A stretch of DNA of 33,016 nt from Crenothrix polyspora (GCA_945877505.1 CAMDWT010000024.1:1-33016), one strand, 5' to 3'; counted from the first letter of the stretch, positions 1 to 8,542 are shown. Made by a program: numbers and translations. The notes: generated by a model from the sequence alone, not told the origin.

Positions 1-366
1 AATAATTCAGGATAAAGGGTTTTCATGGTTTAACGTAATCTCTTGAGCTTGTCGTTTCTTTAAATACAATAAAGTGGATAACACTTCAGTAAACTTGCCC
101 TATGTTACTCGTTTAATTGACGCTTGGTAATAATAACGACCAGCGATTATAGTTAACTAGGCATCATTAACTATCTTATCCAGCACGGCTTTTAAGCTAT
201 TTCTGACATCGATAAACAGCAAACTGCGCTCAAGTCGTTTCTGCTGTACTTTGAATGGTACAAGTGTGAGACAAAAAAAGCCAGCGCCCTACTTATTTTT
301 GCATCGCAAGGTACAGTCTGTCATTGCCCTTCGTGCTTTAATGGCACCTAAGCACTTTATTTCAGG
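1..366. other. Region without a confident gene; possible decayed minus-strand frame
   Basis: No intact ORF with a start and ribosome binding site is visible. On the minus strand one frame from about 366 down to the TGA at 7-9 is interrupted only by TAG codons at 289-291, 157-159 and 100-102. The pieces between look protein-like, for example KRLERSLLFIDVRNSLKAVL and VLSTLLYLKKRQAQEI. On the plus strand 14 codons (2-43) ending in TGA at 44-46 could be the tail of a gene outside the window. I do not recognise either. The region may be a degraded gene or simple noncoding DNA; a frame this open is not strong evidence in AT-rich DNA. Confidence 0.3.
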
Positions 367-367
367 C

Positions 368-400
368 AAAAAAAAGGGAGGCTTTAAGCCTCCCTTTTTT
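368..400 (-). terminator. Bidirectional intrinsic terminator after the outer-membrane protein gene
   Basis: An 8-bp GC-rich stem, GGGAGGCT (376-383) and AGCCTCCC (387-394), has a 3-nt loop. It is flanked by an A run at 368-375 and a T run at 395-400, so it reads as a hairpin plus U-tract on both strands. On the minus strand it lies about 30 bp beyond the stop codon of the outer-membrane protein gene. Confidence 0.85.
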
Positions 401-426
401 ATCAGTTAAGATTTTAAGCCGTGTGC

Positions 427-1323
427 TTAGAAACCTAAACCAATTTGACCGCCTGCTGTCAAACCATTGACGTTAGTGCCATCAAGTTGAGTCGTTGCCA
501 AGAAGTAACGCACGTCTGCACCGATATATACACTTTTCCAAACATTGTAATCAACACCTGTACCAAAGTTCATACCTGGTTTTAAGTAAGAAATGGTATT
601 AACTTGCGAAGGTGGACTAATAAAGTTAAGCGTAAGACCCACTGGAATTATCCAAGGTCTAAGTTTTTCACCTTTAAAAAACTTAATTTTTGGAGATGCA
701 CTAAGCCTCATCATACTTTGACTTACAGTTGCAGGCAAGGCAGCACCTGCAGTAGCTTGCGTGACACTACCATTAAACGTACCCAAATCGACATAGTTGA
801 TATCTAATTCACCGAGTAACTCAGTATTTTTCATCAACCCATATAAGTTATCATCTAGGCTAAAATCAATACCTGCACCAATATTCCAACCGTTTGAACC
901 ACCCGTTGTTGAGCCAAGTAATGTAGCACTTTCACCATTTAAACTATTAGTAGTAGCAGCCATAGTTTGATCATTCATGGCATAACCGCCACGGAAATAC
1001 AACATATTGTCTTTAGATTTCTTTTCAGCTGGCTTAGACTTTACATCTGCCATCCACGCATCCAATTCTTGAACTTTTTGCGTATCAGCATCAACCGTTT
1101 TAGCAGAAGCAGAAGCGTTAACTTGTGCTCTTAAATTTGCGATTTCATCTTGCATAGCACGTAATTGTGCTTCCATCATGTCAGCTTTGCTGTTTGCTAG
1201 AGCCGCTGCAGAATGTGCAGACGATTTAGCTTTTTTTGCCATGACTTGTGGCGCTGCGATTAAACTGGCAACCGTTAACGTTGCTAAAGCCGCACCCAAA
1301 TACTTATTATTTTTTTTAATCAT
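427..1323 (-). CDS. Outer-membrane beta-barrel protein with N-terminal coiled coil
   Basis: This is a 298-residue exported protein. Residues 1-30 form a signal peptide (MIKK start, hydrophobic core, end near APQVMA-KK). A short heptad-like helix follows (about residues 42-67, MMEAQLRAMQDEIANLRAQV), then a Lys/Ser-rich linker. From LYFRGGYAMND onward it is a barrel domain with alternating aromatic strands, ending in the C-terminal Phe (GGQIGLGF) expected for assembly by the BAM complex. I chose the ATG at 1323 because a GAGGGG ribosome site lies 6-7 nt upstream; an in-frame ATG at 1338 overlaps that site. The gene has its own promoter and terminator. The coiled coil suggests trimerisation or peptidoglycan contact, as in some porins, but the specific function is unknown. 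Confidence 0.8.
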   Translation of the reverse strand: MIKKNNKYLGAALATLTVASLIAAPQVMAKKAKSSAHSAAALANSKADMMEAQLRAMQDEIANLRAQVNASASAKTVDADTQKVQELDAWMADVKSKPAEKKSKDNMLYFRGGYAMNDQTMAATTNSLNGESATLLGSTTGGSNGWNIGAGIDFSLDDNLYGLMKNTELLGELDINYVDLGTFNGSVTQATAGAALPATVSQSMMRLSASPKIKFFKGEKLRPWIIPVGLTLNFISPPSQVNTISYLKPGMNFGTGVDYNVWKSVYIGADVRYFLATTQLDGTNVNGLTAGGQIGLGF

Positions 1324-1728
1324 AGTGTTCCCCCTCATGAGGTTGTTAATTTACAAAAAATTTGCTCAAATACAACAAACTTACTGTCACGGCGGTCATA
1401 ATAGCAGTAAACTTATTCCCAGACAAGCTTTAATAGTATTTATTTAAAAATAAATATTCCTTATTTATCAATAGCTAAGCGTATTTATTTCATTTAACTT
1501 ATTTAATTGTAGACTTAAAGCAACAAAAAATGCGCCTTAATTTATACGCAACAATGCCTTTTACGGCATAAACCACTCACCGATTACCTTTTTACAACGT
1601 TTTTTAAGCTGCCCACTTACTATTAAATAATTTTTACCGCTAACAGACAGCACCTTACACTTAAATCAGTCATAATAGCGGCTTAAAATACCGCAAAATT
1701 TGCAGACGCTTAAACTTAACCTGTATCC
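1324..1728. other. Divergent intergenic region, outer-membrane protein gene / thiO
   Basis: This is an AT-rich spacer of about 400 bp. It holds the promoter at 1398-1426. The 11-mer GTCATAATAGC occurs twice in the same orientation (about 1395 and 1669); the first copy covers the -10 box of the minus-strand promoter and the second lies about 60 bp before thiO. A small inverted repeat, GCGG...CCGC, sits near 1678-1694. I see no ORF or RNA gene. Confidence 0.4.
1398..1426 (-). promoter_or_regulatory. Sigma70-type promoter of the outer-membrane protein gene
   Basis: Read on the minus strand, a -35 box TTGTCT (1426-1421) is followed by exactly 17 nt and a -10 box TATTAT (1403-1398). Matches to consensus are 4/6 and 5/6. 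Transcription would start near 1391, giving a leader of about 70 nt before the ATG at 1323. Confidence 0.6.
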
Positions 1729-2835
1729 ATGATTAAAACCCCAGACATAACCATTATCGGTGGCGGCGTTATCGGCTTACTAACCGCCCGTGAGTTTCTT
1801 AAGGCCGGCGCCAGCGTCACTATTATTGAAAAAAATCGCTTGGGGCAAGAATCATCATGGGCTGGCGGTGGTATTTTGCTACCGCTTTATCCTTGGCGAC
1901 AAGCCGACGCTATCACCCAGCTAACCTTACAAAGCTTAAAGCTCTATCCGCAGTTAGCTAGCCAATTACTGGCTGATACCGGTAAAGACCCCGAATGGAC
2001 GCCGTGCGGTTTATTAATGACTAAAAATCCTGATATTACCGCCGCACTCAACTGGTGCACGCGGCATCATATCGCCCACCATCCTGCTGAAACCGACTTT
2101 TTTAATGCGTTAAACACGCTGCCGGATAATCCCCTTTGGCTACCGGATATTGCCCAAGCCCGTAATCCACGCTTAGTTAAATCATTGCGCCAAGACCTTA
2201 TCAATAAAGGTGTAATGCTACATGAACAGTGCGAAGTCTTAAGCCTTACACTCGCTAACAACCATATTACACACCTCACCACGAGCACTGGCATTTTGCC
2301 GGTCAAGCAAGTCATTATTTCTGCTGGCGCCTGGACCGGTTCGCTCTTTAAAAACCTCTTTCCTGAGATACACACGAATACCCCCAACGTTGCGCCGGTC
2401 AAAGGCCAAATGTTGCTATTTGAAGCAGAACCCGCGGTGTTAAGCACGATGGTTCTGGACGGTGACCAATACTTGATCCCTCGTCGGGATGGAAAAATAC
2501 TGGCGGGTAGCACCGTTGAGCAGGATGCTTTTAATAAAAATACCACCTCGATAGCTCGTGAGCGCTTAACTGATTTTGCTTTAACTTTATTACCTGCGCT
2601 TAAAAAAGCCCCCCTCATTCATCATTGGGCAGGCTTAAGACCGGGCACTCAAGACGGTGTTCCCTATATAGATCAGCACAGCGACATTGATAACCTAAGT
2701 ATTAATGCCGGTCATTTTAGAAATGGTTTGGTGATGGGGCCGGCCTCTGCACAACTGATGGTGGACTTAATTTTAAAGCGTCCCACATCGGTAGATCCCA
2801 GCCCTTATCGATTAACGCATCGCGAAAGCGGCTAA
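1729..2835 (+). CDS. thiO: Glycine oxidase ThiO (FAD-dependent)
   Basis: The 368-residue FAD-dependent amine oxidase belongs to the DAO family. The N-terminal Rossmann motif GGGVIG (residues 11-16) ends in an acidic residue (IIEKNRLG). The ThiO-type segment SSWAGGGILLPLYPW follows. The C-terminal part carries HWAGLRPGTQDGVPYID and a final NAGHFRNGLVMGP substrate/FAD segment. ThiO oxidises glycine to the imine used for the thiazole ring of thiamine, and FAD reoxidation yields H2O2. No other thiamine gene is visible here, so the pathway role rests on family resemblance; a related D-amino-acid or sarcosine oxidase activity is possible. pyrD follows 70 bp downstream on the same strand. Confidence 0.85.
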   Translation: MIKTPDITIIGGGVIGLLTAREFLKAGASVTIIEKNRLGQESSWAGGGILLPLYPWRQADAITQLTLQSLKLYPQLASQLLADTGKDPEWTPCGLLMTKNPDITAALNWCTRHHIAHHPAETDFFNALNTLPDNPLWLPDIAQARNPRLVKSLRQDLINKGVMLHEQCEVLSLTLANNHITHLTTSTGILPVKQVIISAGAWTGSLFKNLFPEIHTNTPNVAPVKGQMLLFEAEPAVLSTMVLDGDQYLIPRRDGKILAGSTVEQDAFNKNTTSIARERLTDFALTLLPALKKAPLIHHWAGLRPGTQDGVPYIDQHSDIDNLSINAGHFRNGLVMGPASAQLMVDLILKRPTSVDPSPYRLTHRESG

Positions 2836-2905
2836 AACCGTCTGCAAAATTACTCGCACTCCGACATGCCAACGACCTTATCACTTAATAATCCTTATTA
2901 ACGCC

Positions 2906-3919
2906 ATGAATCTTTACCCTTTACTTCGTCCCTTTTTATTCTCACTCGACCCCGAAACGGCGCATGAAGTGACACTTAAATTGCTAAACTTCAGCCAGAC
3001 CTCTGGCCTAAATAAATACCTCTATCCAACGCTTGAAGATAAGCCGGTTAATGTAATGGGGCTTAACTTTAAAAATCCTGTCGGCCTTGCCGCAGGGATG
3101 GATAAAAATGGGGATTACATCACGGCCCTGAACGCCTTAGGTTTTGGCTTTTTAGAAATTGGCACGGTGACACCGCGCCCACAACCGGGCAACCCCAAAC
3201 CTCGGTTATTTCGACTCCCCGAACATCAGGCGATTATCAATCGCATGGGCTTTAATAATTTAGGTATCGATCACTTACTTGCACAAACCCAACACAGTGC
3301 TTATGACGGTATTTTGGGGATTAATATCGGCAAGAACTTCGACACACCTATTGAAAACGCAACCGAGGATTATTTGATCGGTTTACGTAAAGCCTATGCC
3401 TCGGCCAGTTACATCACGATTAACATTTCTTCACCTAACACGAAAAACTTACGACAATTACAACAAGGTGATTCAGTCGCGAGTCTAATAGCTACCTTAA
3501 AAGAAGAACAACTCAAACTCCAACGAGAGCAAGGATTTTACGTACCCTTAGCGGTTAAGATTGCGCCAGATTTAAGCGATGAAGAAATTAGCCATATTGC
3601 TAAATTGTTACTGCGCTTTGAAATAGATGGGGTTATTGCAACCAACACCACGATTGCCAGAGACTTAATTGCCGGCCATCCGCTGGCTAGTGAAACTGGC
3701 GGCTTGAGCGGTGCGCCCGTTAAAAATCAAGCGACTCATGTTGTCCGTGGCTTGGCCGCTGAATTAAACGGTAAAGTAGCAATTATTGCGGCTGGTGGCA
3801 TTTTATGTGCGGCAGATGCTAAAGAAAAATTAACGGCGGGTGCTAGCTTAGTGCAAGTTTATAGCGGTCTGATTTATCGAGGCCCCCAATTAATTGAGGA
3901 TATTATTAAGTCTTTGTAA
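2906..3919 (+). CDS. pyrD: Dihydroorotate dehydrogenase (quinone), class 2
   Basis: This 337-residue membrane-associated flavoenzyme oxidises dihydroorotate to orotate in pyrimidine synthesis and passes electrons to quinone. The N-terminal helical extension (MNLYPLLRPFLFSLDPETAH) marks the class 2, membrane-bound type. FMN-barrel motifs are clear: NPVGLAAGMDKNGD, EIGTVTPRPQPGNPKPRLFR, the NISSPNT segment with the catalytic Ser, KIAPDLSDEEI, ATNTTIAR, and the terminal phosphate-binding AAGGI and YSGLIYRGP segments. Length matches E. coli PyrD. The gene is 70 bp after thiO and ends just before an intrinsic terminator, so the two probably form one unit. Not adjacent to other pyrimidine genes, as is usual for pyrD in gammaproteobacteria. 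Confidence 0.97.
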   Translation: MNLYPLLRPFLFSLDPETAHEVTLKLLNFSQTSGLNKYLYPTLEDKPVNVMGLNFKNPVGLAAGMDKNGDYITALNALGFGFLEIGTVTPRPQPGNPKPRLFRLPEHQAIINRMGFNNLGIDHLLAQTQHSAYDGILGINIGKNFDTPIENATEDYLIGLRKAYASASYITINISSPNTKNLRQLQQGDSVASLIATLKEEQLKLQREQGFYVPLAVKIAPDLSDEEISHIAKLLLRFEIDGVIATNTTIARDLIAGHPLASETGGLSGAPVKNQATHVVRGLAAELNGKVAIIAAGGILCAADAKEKLTAGASLVQVYSGLIYRGPQLIEDIIKSL

Positions 3920-3943
3920 GTATCAAAGACTTTCTAGTTTTAA

Positions 3944-3980
3944 ACAGGGATGGTTATCAATTAACACATCCCTGTCTTTT
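3944..3980 (+). terminator. Intrinsic terminator after pyrD
   Basis: A perfect 9-bp stem, ACAGGGATG (3944-3952) with CATCCCTGT (3967-3975), has a 14-nt loop and is followed by CTTTT. It lies 25 bp after the pyrD stop, between convergent pyrD and pmbA. Confidence 0.7.
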
Positions 3981-4009
3981 AACAGGAGGTCTATACAGTG
4001 GGCTTACTG

Positions 4010-5341
4010 TTATTCGCCCGCTATCGACATACGTTCAACCAGTATTGAACCGGTCCGAACATTACCGCGATAATCAACATCATTACCGATGGCGACTATA
4101 TTCTTCAACATATCCTTTAAATTACCAGCAATGGTGATTTCTTCAACCGGATATTGAATCTGACCGTTTTCTACCCAAAACCCTGCGGCACCTCGCGAAT
4201 AATCGCCCGTTAAAATATTAACGCCCTGCCCCATTAATTCAGTCACTAACAAGCCTGTATCTAACTGTTTCAACATACCCTGAAAATCCAGCGCTCCAGT
4301 GTCTATGGTTAAATTACGAACACCACCAGCATTGCCGGTACTATGCAAGCCTAACTTACGCGCTGAATACGTGCTTAAAACATAGCTACGTAAAATTCCG
4401 TCTGTTACGATGTCACGCCCCTTGGTCGCAACGCCTTCACCATCAAAGGCGGCACTGCCTAAGGCGCCTTTTAAATGCGGTTGTTCATAGAGATGGACAA
4501 ACTCAGGGAACACTTGAGTATCAAGCGCATCCAGTAAAAAAGAGGATTTACGGTATAAGTTGCCACCACTGATGGCGCCAATAAATGAAGACAATAAACC
4601 CGAAGCAATCTCGGCGCTATACAACACAGGGCATTGTCTTGTGGTTAGGCTTCTACCTTCCAAACGTCTAAGTGCCCGTTCTGCCGCTTTTTTACCTATG
4701 TCAGTGGCTGCGTCCAACTTGGCTGCATTTCTGGAAACGCTGTACCAATAATCACGCTGCATGCTGTCACCCCGCTGCGCCAAAACCGAACAACTTAAAG
4801 AATGGCGTGTGGAGGAATAGCTATGCAGAAAACCCAAACTATTACCCATCACATGAATGCCTTGATGCGTATTAACAGAGGCTCCTTCTGAATTACTGAT
4901 TTCGGCATGATAATTACGCGCCGCATCTTCGCATTCAACGGCTAAGGCAATAGCTTCTTCAACACTGATGGCCCAAGGATGATTGAGGTCTAAATTGGGG
5001 AATTCAGTAGCGAGCAAGTCTTTTTCTGGTAAGCCTGCGAATGCATCTTCACTGGTATAACGGGCGATACTGCAAGCCGCACTGACTGTTTCTTTAATGG
5101 ATTCAGGAGACAAATCTGTCGTACTAGCTGAGCCTTTCCGTTGATCAAAATAAACCGTTATGCCAAGACCCTGACCACAATGATGCTCTATCGTTTCCAC
5201 ATCACCCAATCTCGCGGAGACCGTCAAACCATTTTCTTGGCTCAAACCAGCTTCAGCCGCGCTAGCCCCTTGTCTTTTTGCTTCGTCCAACAAGCTTTGA
5301 ACGGTATTTTTTAATGCGGTGTGTTCTTCCTGATTTTGCAC
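4010..5341 (-). CDS. pmbA: Metalloprotease subunit PmbA (TldE)
   Basis: The 443-residue protein is the PmbA/TldE partner of TldD. Together the two form a heterodimeric protease that degrades or matures small peptides; in E. coli they process microcin B17 precursor and remove CcdA. Family hallmarks visible are GLGITVYFDQRKGSASTTDLS near the N-terminus, the central GLLSSFIGAISGGNLYRKSS, the GEGVATKGRDIV and YSARKLGLHSTGNAGG segments, and the C-terminal GDYSRGAAGFWVENG. It lacks the HExxxH zinc motif carried by TldD, as expected for this subunit. tldD lies directly upstream, 97 bp away, on the same strand; adjacency of the two supports joint expression. Confidence 0.95.
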   Translation of the reverse strand: MQNQEEHTALKNTVQSLLDEAKRQGASAAEAGLSQENGLTVSARLGDVETIEHHCGQGLGITVYFDQRKGSASTTDLSPESIKETVSAACSIARYTSEDAFAGLPEKDLLATEFPNLDLNHPWAISVEEAIALAVECEDAARNYHAEISNSEGASVNTHQGIHVMGNSLGFLHSYSSTRHSLSCSVLAQRGDSMQRDYWYSVSRNAAKLDAATDIGKKAAERALRRLEGRSLTTRQCPVLYSAEIASGLLSSFIGAISGGNLYRKSSFLLDALDTQVFPEFVHLYEQPHLKGALGSAAFDGEGVATKGRDIVTDGILRSYVLSTYSARKLGLHSTGNAGGVRNLTIDTGALDFQGMLKQLDTGLLVTELMGQGVNILTGDYSRGAAGFWVENGQIQYPVEEITIAGNLKDMLKNIVAIGNDVDYRGNVRTGSILVERMSIAGE

Positions 5342-5438
5342 GGTATTCTCTTAATCTTTAAGGGGTCAGTAGTAGCAGCCAATTCAACAATCACTTTATT
5401 AAGCATTGGCCACGATATAAGATGACAATCGAACTCAA

Positions 5439-6881
5439 TTAAACACTCGTTCCGCCCACTGTCAAGCCATCAATCTTAAGTGTTGGCTGACCCACACCGA
5501 CAGGGACACTTTGGCCATCTTTACCACAACTGCCGACGCCACTATCCAGCTCAAGATCATTACCCACCATAGAAACTTTAGTCAAAACATCAGGGCCATT
5601 ACCAATCAGCGTAGCGCCCTTGATCGCACGGGTTATTTTGCCGTTTTCAATTAAATAAGCTTCGCTGGCAGAAAACACAAATTTACCTGAGGTAATATCA
5701 ACTTGTCCGCCGGCAAAATTTTTGGCATAAAGACCTTTTTTTACCGACTTGATAATGTCTTCAGGGTGATGCGATCCCGGTAACATATAGGTATTGGTCA
5801 TACGTGGCATCGGTAAACTGGCATAGGATTCACGGCGACCATTACCCGTAGACCGGACGCCCATTAAGCGGGCATTTAGCTTATCTTGCATGTAGCCTTT
5901 CAGAATACCGTTTTCGATCAACACCGTATTTTCTGTCGGCGTACCTTCATCATCAATACTCAAAGAACCGCGTCGGCCTTGCAGAGTGCCGTCATCGACT
6001 ACCGTACATAAATCTGAAGCCACGCGCTCACCAACACGACCACTGAAGGCTGAAGTGCCTTTGCGATTAAAATCACCCTCTAAACCATGACCAATCGCTT
6101 CATGCAGGAGAATGCCCGGCCAACCTGGACCTAAAACTACGGTCATATTACCTGCCGGTGCCTCGTCGGCTTCTAGATTAACCAAGGCTTGTCTTACCGC
6201 CTCTTTACCATAGTTCAGCGCAAGGTTCTCATTGAGAAAATAATGATAATCACTACGACCACCGCCGCCCATACTGGCTTGCTCACGACGACCATTCTCC
6301 ACAACAATCACGGTTACGTTCATGCGTACCAAAGGACGAATATCAGCCGCTAAAGACCCATCTTGATTAGCCACTAAAATAGTTTCATGCACGCCGCTTA
6401 GGCTAATGATGACTTCTTCTATTCGGGCATCGAGTTTGCGGGTTTCACTATCAACCTTACGCAACAAATCAATTTTCTGCTGCTCCAGCAATGACTTTAA
6501 AGGATTGGCAACCGGATAATACTGTGATTTATTCCCAGCATTTACCAGTCCAACCTGAACGTCTTGTCCTTGTCGAACAATCGCTTTAACGTTATTAGCG
6601 GCTTCCAGTAATACGGGCAACTCAATACGGTCACTATAAGCAAAGCCTGTTTTCTCGCCGGACACGGCACGAACGCCGGCACCTTGCTCAATACTATAGC
6701 TGCCTTCTTTGATGATGCCGCCTTCCATTACCCACGATTCTGAATGGCTAGACTGAAAATAAATATCAGCCGCATCAACAGGCGAACTGAGCAGTCGGCT
6801 CATAATTTTTTCAATATCACCATCTTGAATACCCGCCGGTATTAAAATAGCTTGTCTTGCAAGATTTAATAGTTCCATCAC
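5439..6881 (-). CDS. tldD: Metalloprotease subunit TldD
   Basis: At 480 residues it matches E. coli TldD (481). The zinc-protease motif HEAIGH (residues 260-264, within [15 protein letters not shown]) is intact, as are the [11 protein letters not shown] segment, [18 protein letters not shown], the long [17 protein letters not shown] stretch, and the C-terminal [13 protein letters not shown]. It is the catalytic half of the TldD/PmbA peptidase, which cleaves unfolded peptides inside the narrow cavity of the heterodimer. In E. coli tldD follows yhdP; here two genes (nitrilase family and BamC-like) sit between them and pmbA lies immediately downstream. A 96-bp gap separates it from the BamC-like gene upstream. 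Confidence 0.97.
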   Translation of the reverse strand: MMELLNLARQAILIPAGIQDGDIEKIMSRLLSSPVDAADIYFQSSHSESWVMEGGIIKEGSYSIEQGAGVRAVSGEKTGFAYSDRIELPVLLEAANNVKAIVRQGQDVQVGLVNAGNKSQYYPVANPLKSLLEQQKIDLLRKVDSETRKLDARIEEVIISLSGVHETILVANQDGSLAADIRPLVRMNVTVIVVENGRREQASMGGGGRSDYHYFLNENLALNYGKEAVRQALVNLEADEAPAGNMTVVLGPGWPGILLHEAIGHGLEGDFNRKGTSAFSGRVGERVASDLCTVVDDGTLQGRRGSLSIDDEGTPTENTVLIENGILKGYMQDKLNARLMGVRSTGNGRRESYASLPMPRMTNTYMLPGSHHPEDIIKSVKKGLYAKNFAGGQVDITSGKFVFSASEAYLIENGKITRAIKGATLIGNGPDVLTKVSMVGNDLELDSGVGSCGKDGQSVPVGVGQPTLKIDGLTVGGTSV

Positions 6882-6977
6882 AACATAAAATTAAAGGTTT
6901 AAAGCGCGCGGTTTAAGACGTCAGATAAAAGCTTAAGCTAATGTAGCTCTCACTCTCCTCCTTTCACCTTATACCCT

Positions 6978-7718
6978 TCATTCTTCTTCCAAATCATCAC
7001 GTATCGTTCGATACAATAACTGCAATAAATCCTCCGCGCCACTGGCCGGATGACTGGCACTGTTATCTTTTACTGGGGTACGGCTTTTGCCATGATTACC
7101 CACACTGCCTTGTTCAGCTGCATTGCCTAAAGCCGCTTTTACTTTTGTTTCTGCGCCTTCTCGTTTTACCGTCAACACATAAACAGCATTATTACTGTTT
7201 TTTGGGCTAAATAAAGAGGGGTCTGGATCATACGAAACATAATAAAGTCCTTTGTTATGTTCATGATCAGTAATTTCAATATTACTTTGCTTTAAAGCCA
7301 GCGCCAATGTATTCCAAGCGACATCATAAGGCTGTTTTATCATTAATTGCGAAGGCTGTGTGGCCCAAATATCCTCGGTCGACTTTTTATCTACCTCTTG
7401 TTCCATTATATAAACAGCGTCACCTAACCCCGTATGATCCGGTTTTTTTCGTACCTTACTGTTATCAGCATCAGACGACTTCTCTTCTGTTTTCATATCC
7501 TCCAGCAATGCCATCTCATCTTTTTTAATCGCCTCTTCAAGGGCTTCTTTGGTATTAACAGCGGGTTTTTCCTCGACTGTTTTTTTGTTGACTGCCAAGA
7601 TAGGGGGGCGTTCTAGCACCGAAGTATCATGAAATCGCTTATCTTCTGATGCACTACTGCAGGCCGCCAAAAAAGCGCCTAGCACTACTATTTTTAAGGG
7701 GAAGTACCTATTATTCAC
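6978..7718 (-). CDS. bamC: BamC-like outer-membrane assembly lipoprotein
   Basis: The 246-residue lipoprotein has a short signal peptide ending in the lipobox LAAC (Cys about residue 20). It is followed by the BamC-type sequence KRFHDTSVLERPP, a long charged Lys/Glu/Asp linker (about 45-105), and one helix-grip domain with PYDVAWNTLALALKQSNIEI and NKGLYYVSYDPD. BamC is an accessory lipoprotein of the BAM machine that inserts outer-membrane barrels. E. coli BamC has two helix-grip domains, so this version looks shorter. The start is GTG, overlapping the end of the upstream amidohydrolase gene by 8 nt, with only a weak AGG ahead; coupling to the upstream gene is likely. In E. coli bamC follows dapA; this placement is different. 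Assignment rests on remembered family patterns. Confidence 0.7.
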   Translation of the reverse strand: MNNRYFPLKIVVLGAFLAACSSASEDKRFHDTSVLERPPILAVNKKTVEEKPAVNTKEALEEAIKKDEMALLEDMKTEEKSSDADNSKVRKKPDHTGLGDAVYIMEQEVDKKSTEDIWATQPSQLMIKQPYDVAWNTLALALKQSNIEITDHEHNKGLYYVSYDPDPSLFSPKNSNNAVYVLTVKREGAETKVKAALGNAAEQGSVGNHGKSRTPVKDNSASHPASGAEDLLQLLYRTIRDDLEEE

Positions 7719-8529
7719 AAAAAAAACGCCTATGATTTAAAACTGGAAATACGCCGCGCACTTTCTCGAGTCGCTCTCTATCGATGTCGGCCAACACATA
7801 ACCGCCACCTGTTTTATAACAATCCAGAACCACGCCCCAAGGATCAATAATCATACTATGACCAAACGTTTTACGGCCGTTTATGTGAAAACCACCTTGA
7901 TTGGGAGCGATAACATAACAAAGATTTTCTATCGCGCGAGCGCGCAATAATACTTCCCAATGGGCAGCACCCGTTTCTGCTGTAAAAGCAGAAGGAACAA
8001 CAACTATATCTACCCCTAGCCGACTCATTTTTCTAAAAAACTCTGGAAACCTCAGATCATAACAAACAGCAACGCCCAATCGGCCAAAAGGTGTCTCGAA
8101 GATCTGCGAGTCAGTACCGGGCTCAATGGAATCGGATTCACGATAAACTTCATTCGTCCCTGGAACATTGACATCAAACAAATGTACTTTATCGTAACGA
8201 CCGACTCGCTCGCCTTTATCGTTATAAATCAGACAAGCCGCACGCACTTTATGGCTGTCATTTGTAGCCATCGGCATCGTTCCGCCAACAACCCACACTG
8301 CATATTTTTTTGCGACCATCGCTAAAAAATCTTGTATGGGCCCGATACCATCAAGCTCTTTGGCCTTAATCTTGTCTAACTCGTGATTACCCATCAACGC
8401 AAAATTTTCTGGTAAGGCGACCAATTTAGCCCCCGCTTTTACCGCTTCGGCAATAAGCTTTTCAGCTTCTAGTAAGTTAAAGCTGACATTAGGGCTTGAT
8501 GCCATTTGTATCGCAGCGCATTTAGTCAT
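7711..8529 (-). CDS. Nitrilase-superfamily amidohydrolase (Nit1/YbeM-like)
   Basis: The 272-residue carbon-nitrogen hydrolase has the catalytic triad in place: Glu41 (ALPENF), Lys114 (RYDKVHLFD) and Cys156 (GVAVCYDLRFPEF). The start at 8529 gives the usual N-terminus MTKCAAIQMASSPNV; the frame is open upstream to 8676, but that extension lies inside yhdP and is not family-like. The subfamily resembles Nit1/YbeM, which hydrolyse deaminated glutathione as metabolite repair. Substrate cannot be fixed from sequence alone. The gene begins 13 nt after yhdP and overlaps the BamC-like gene by 8 nt, so it is part of the same transcript. A nitrilase gene next to yhdP and tldD recurs in other gammaproteobacteria. 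Confidence 0.88.
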   Translation of the reverse strand: MTKCAAIQMASSPNVSFNLLEAEKLIAEAVKAGAKLVALPENFALMGNHELDKIKAKELDGIGPIQDFLAMVAKKYAVWVVGGTMPMATNDSHKVRAACLIYNDKGERVGRYDKVHLFDVNVPGTNEVYRESDSIEPGTDSQIFETPFGRLGVAVCYDLRFPEFFRKMSRLGVDIVVVPSAFTAETGAAHWEVLLRARAIENLCYVIAPNQGGFHINGRKTFGHSMIIDPWGVVLDCYKTGGGYVLADIDRERLEKVRGVFPVLNHRRFFCE

Positions 8530-8542
8530 GTAATCTCTCTTA

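Noticed and set aside
196-351. Plus-strand open stretch of about 50 codons ending GTVCHCPSCFNGT
   Set aside because: The Cys pattern looked like a zinc site, but there is no start, no ribosome site and no recognisable fold; probably chance.
604-807. Plus-strand ORF of 67 codons
   Set aside because: It lies wholly inside the outer-membrane protein gene on the other strand, has no ribosome site and resembles no protein family; an antisense shadow.
2067-2618. Minus-strand ORF of 183 codons inside thiO
   Set aside because: Long, but it is the reverse reading of a well-supported FAD enzyme; composition is shadow-like and no motif is present.
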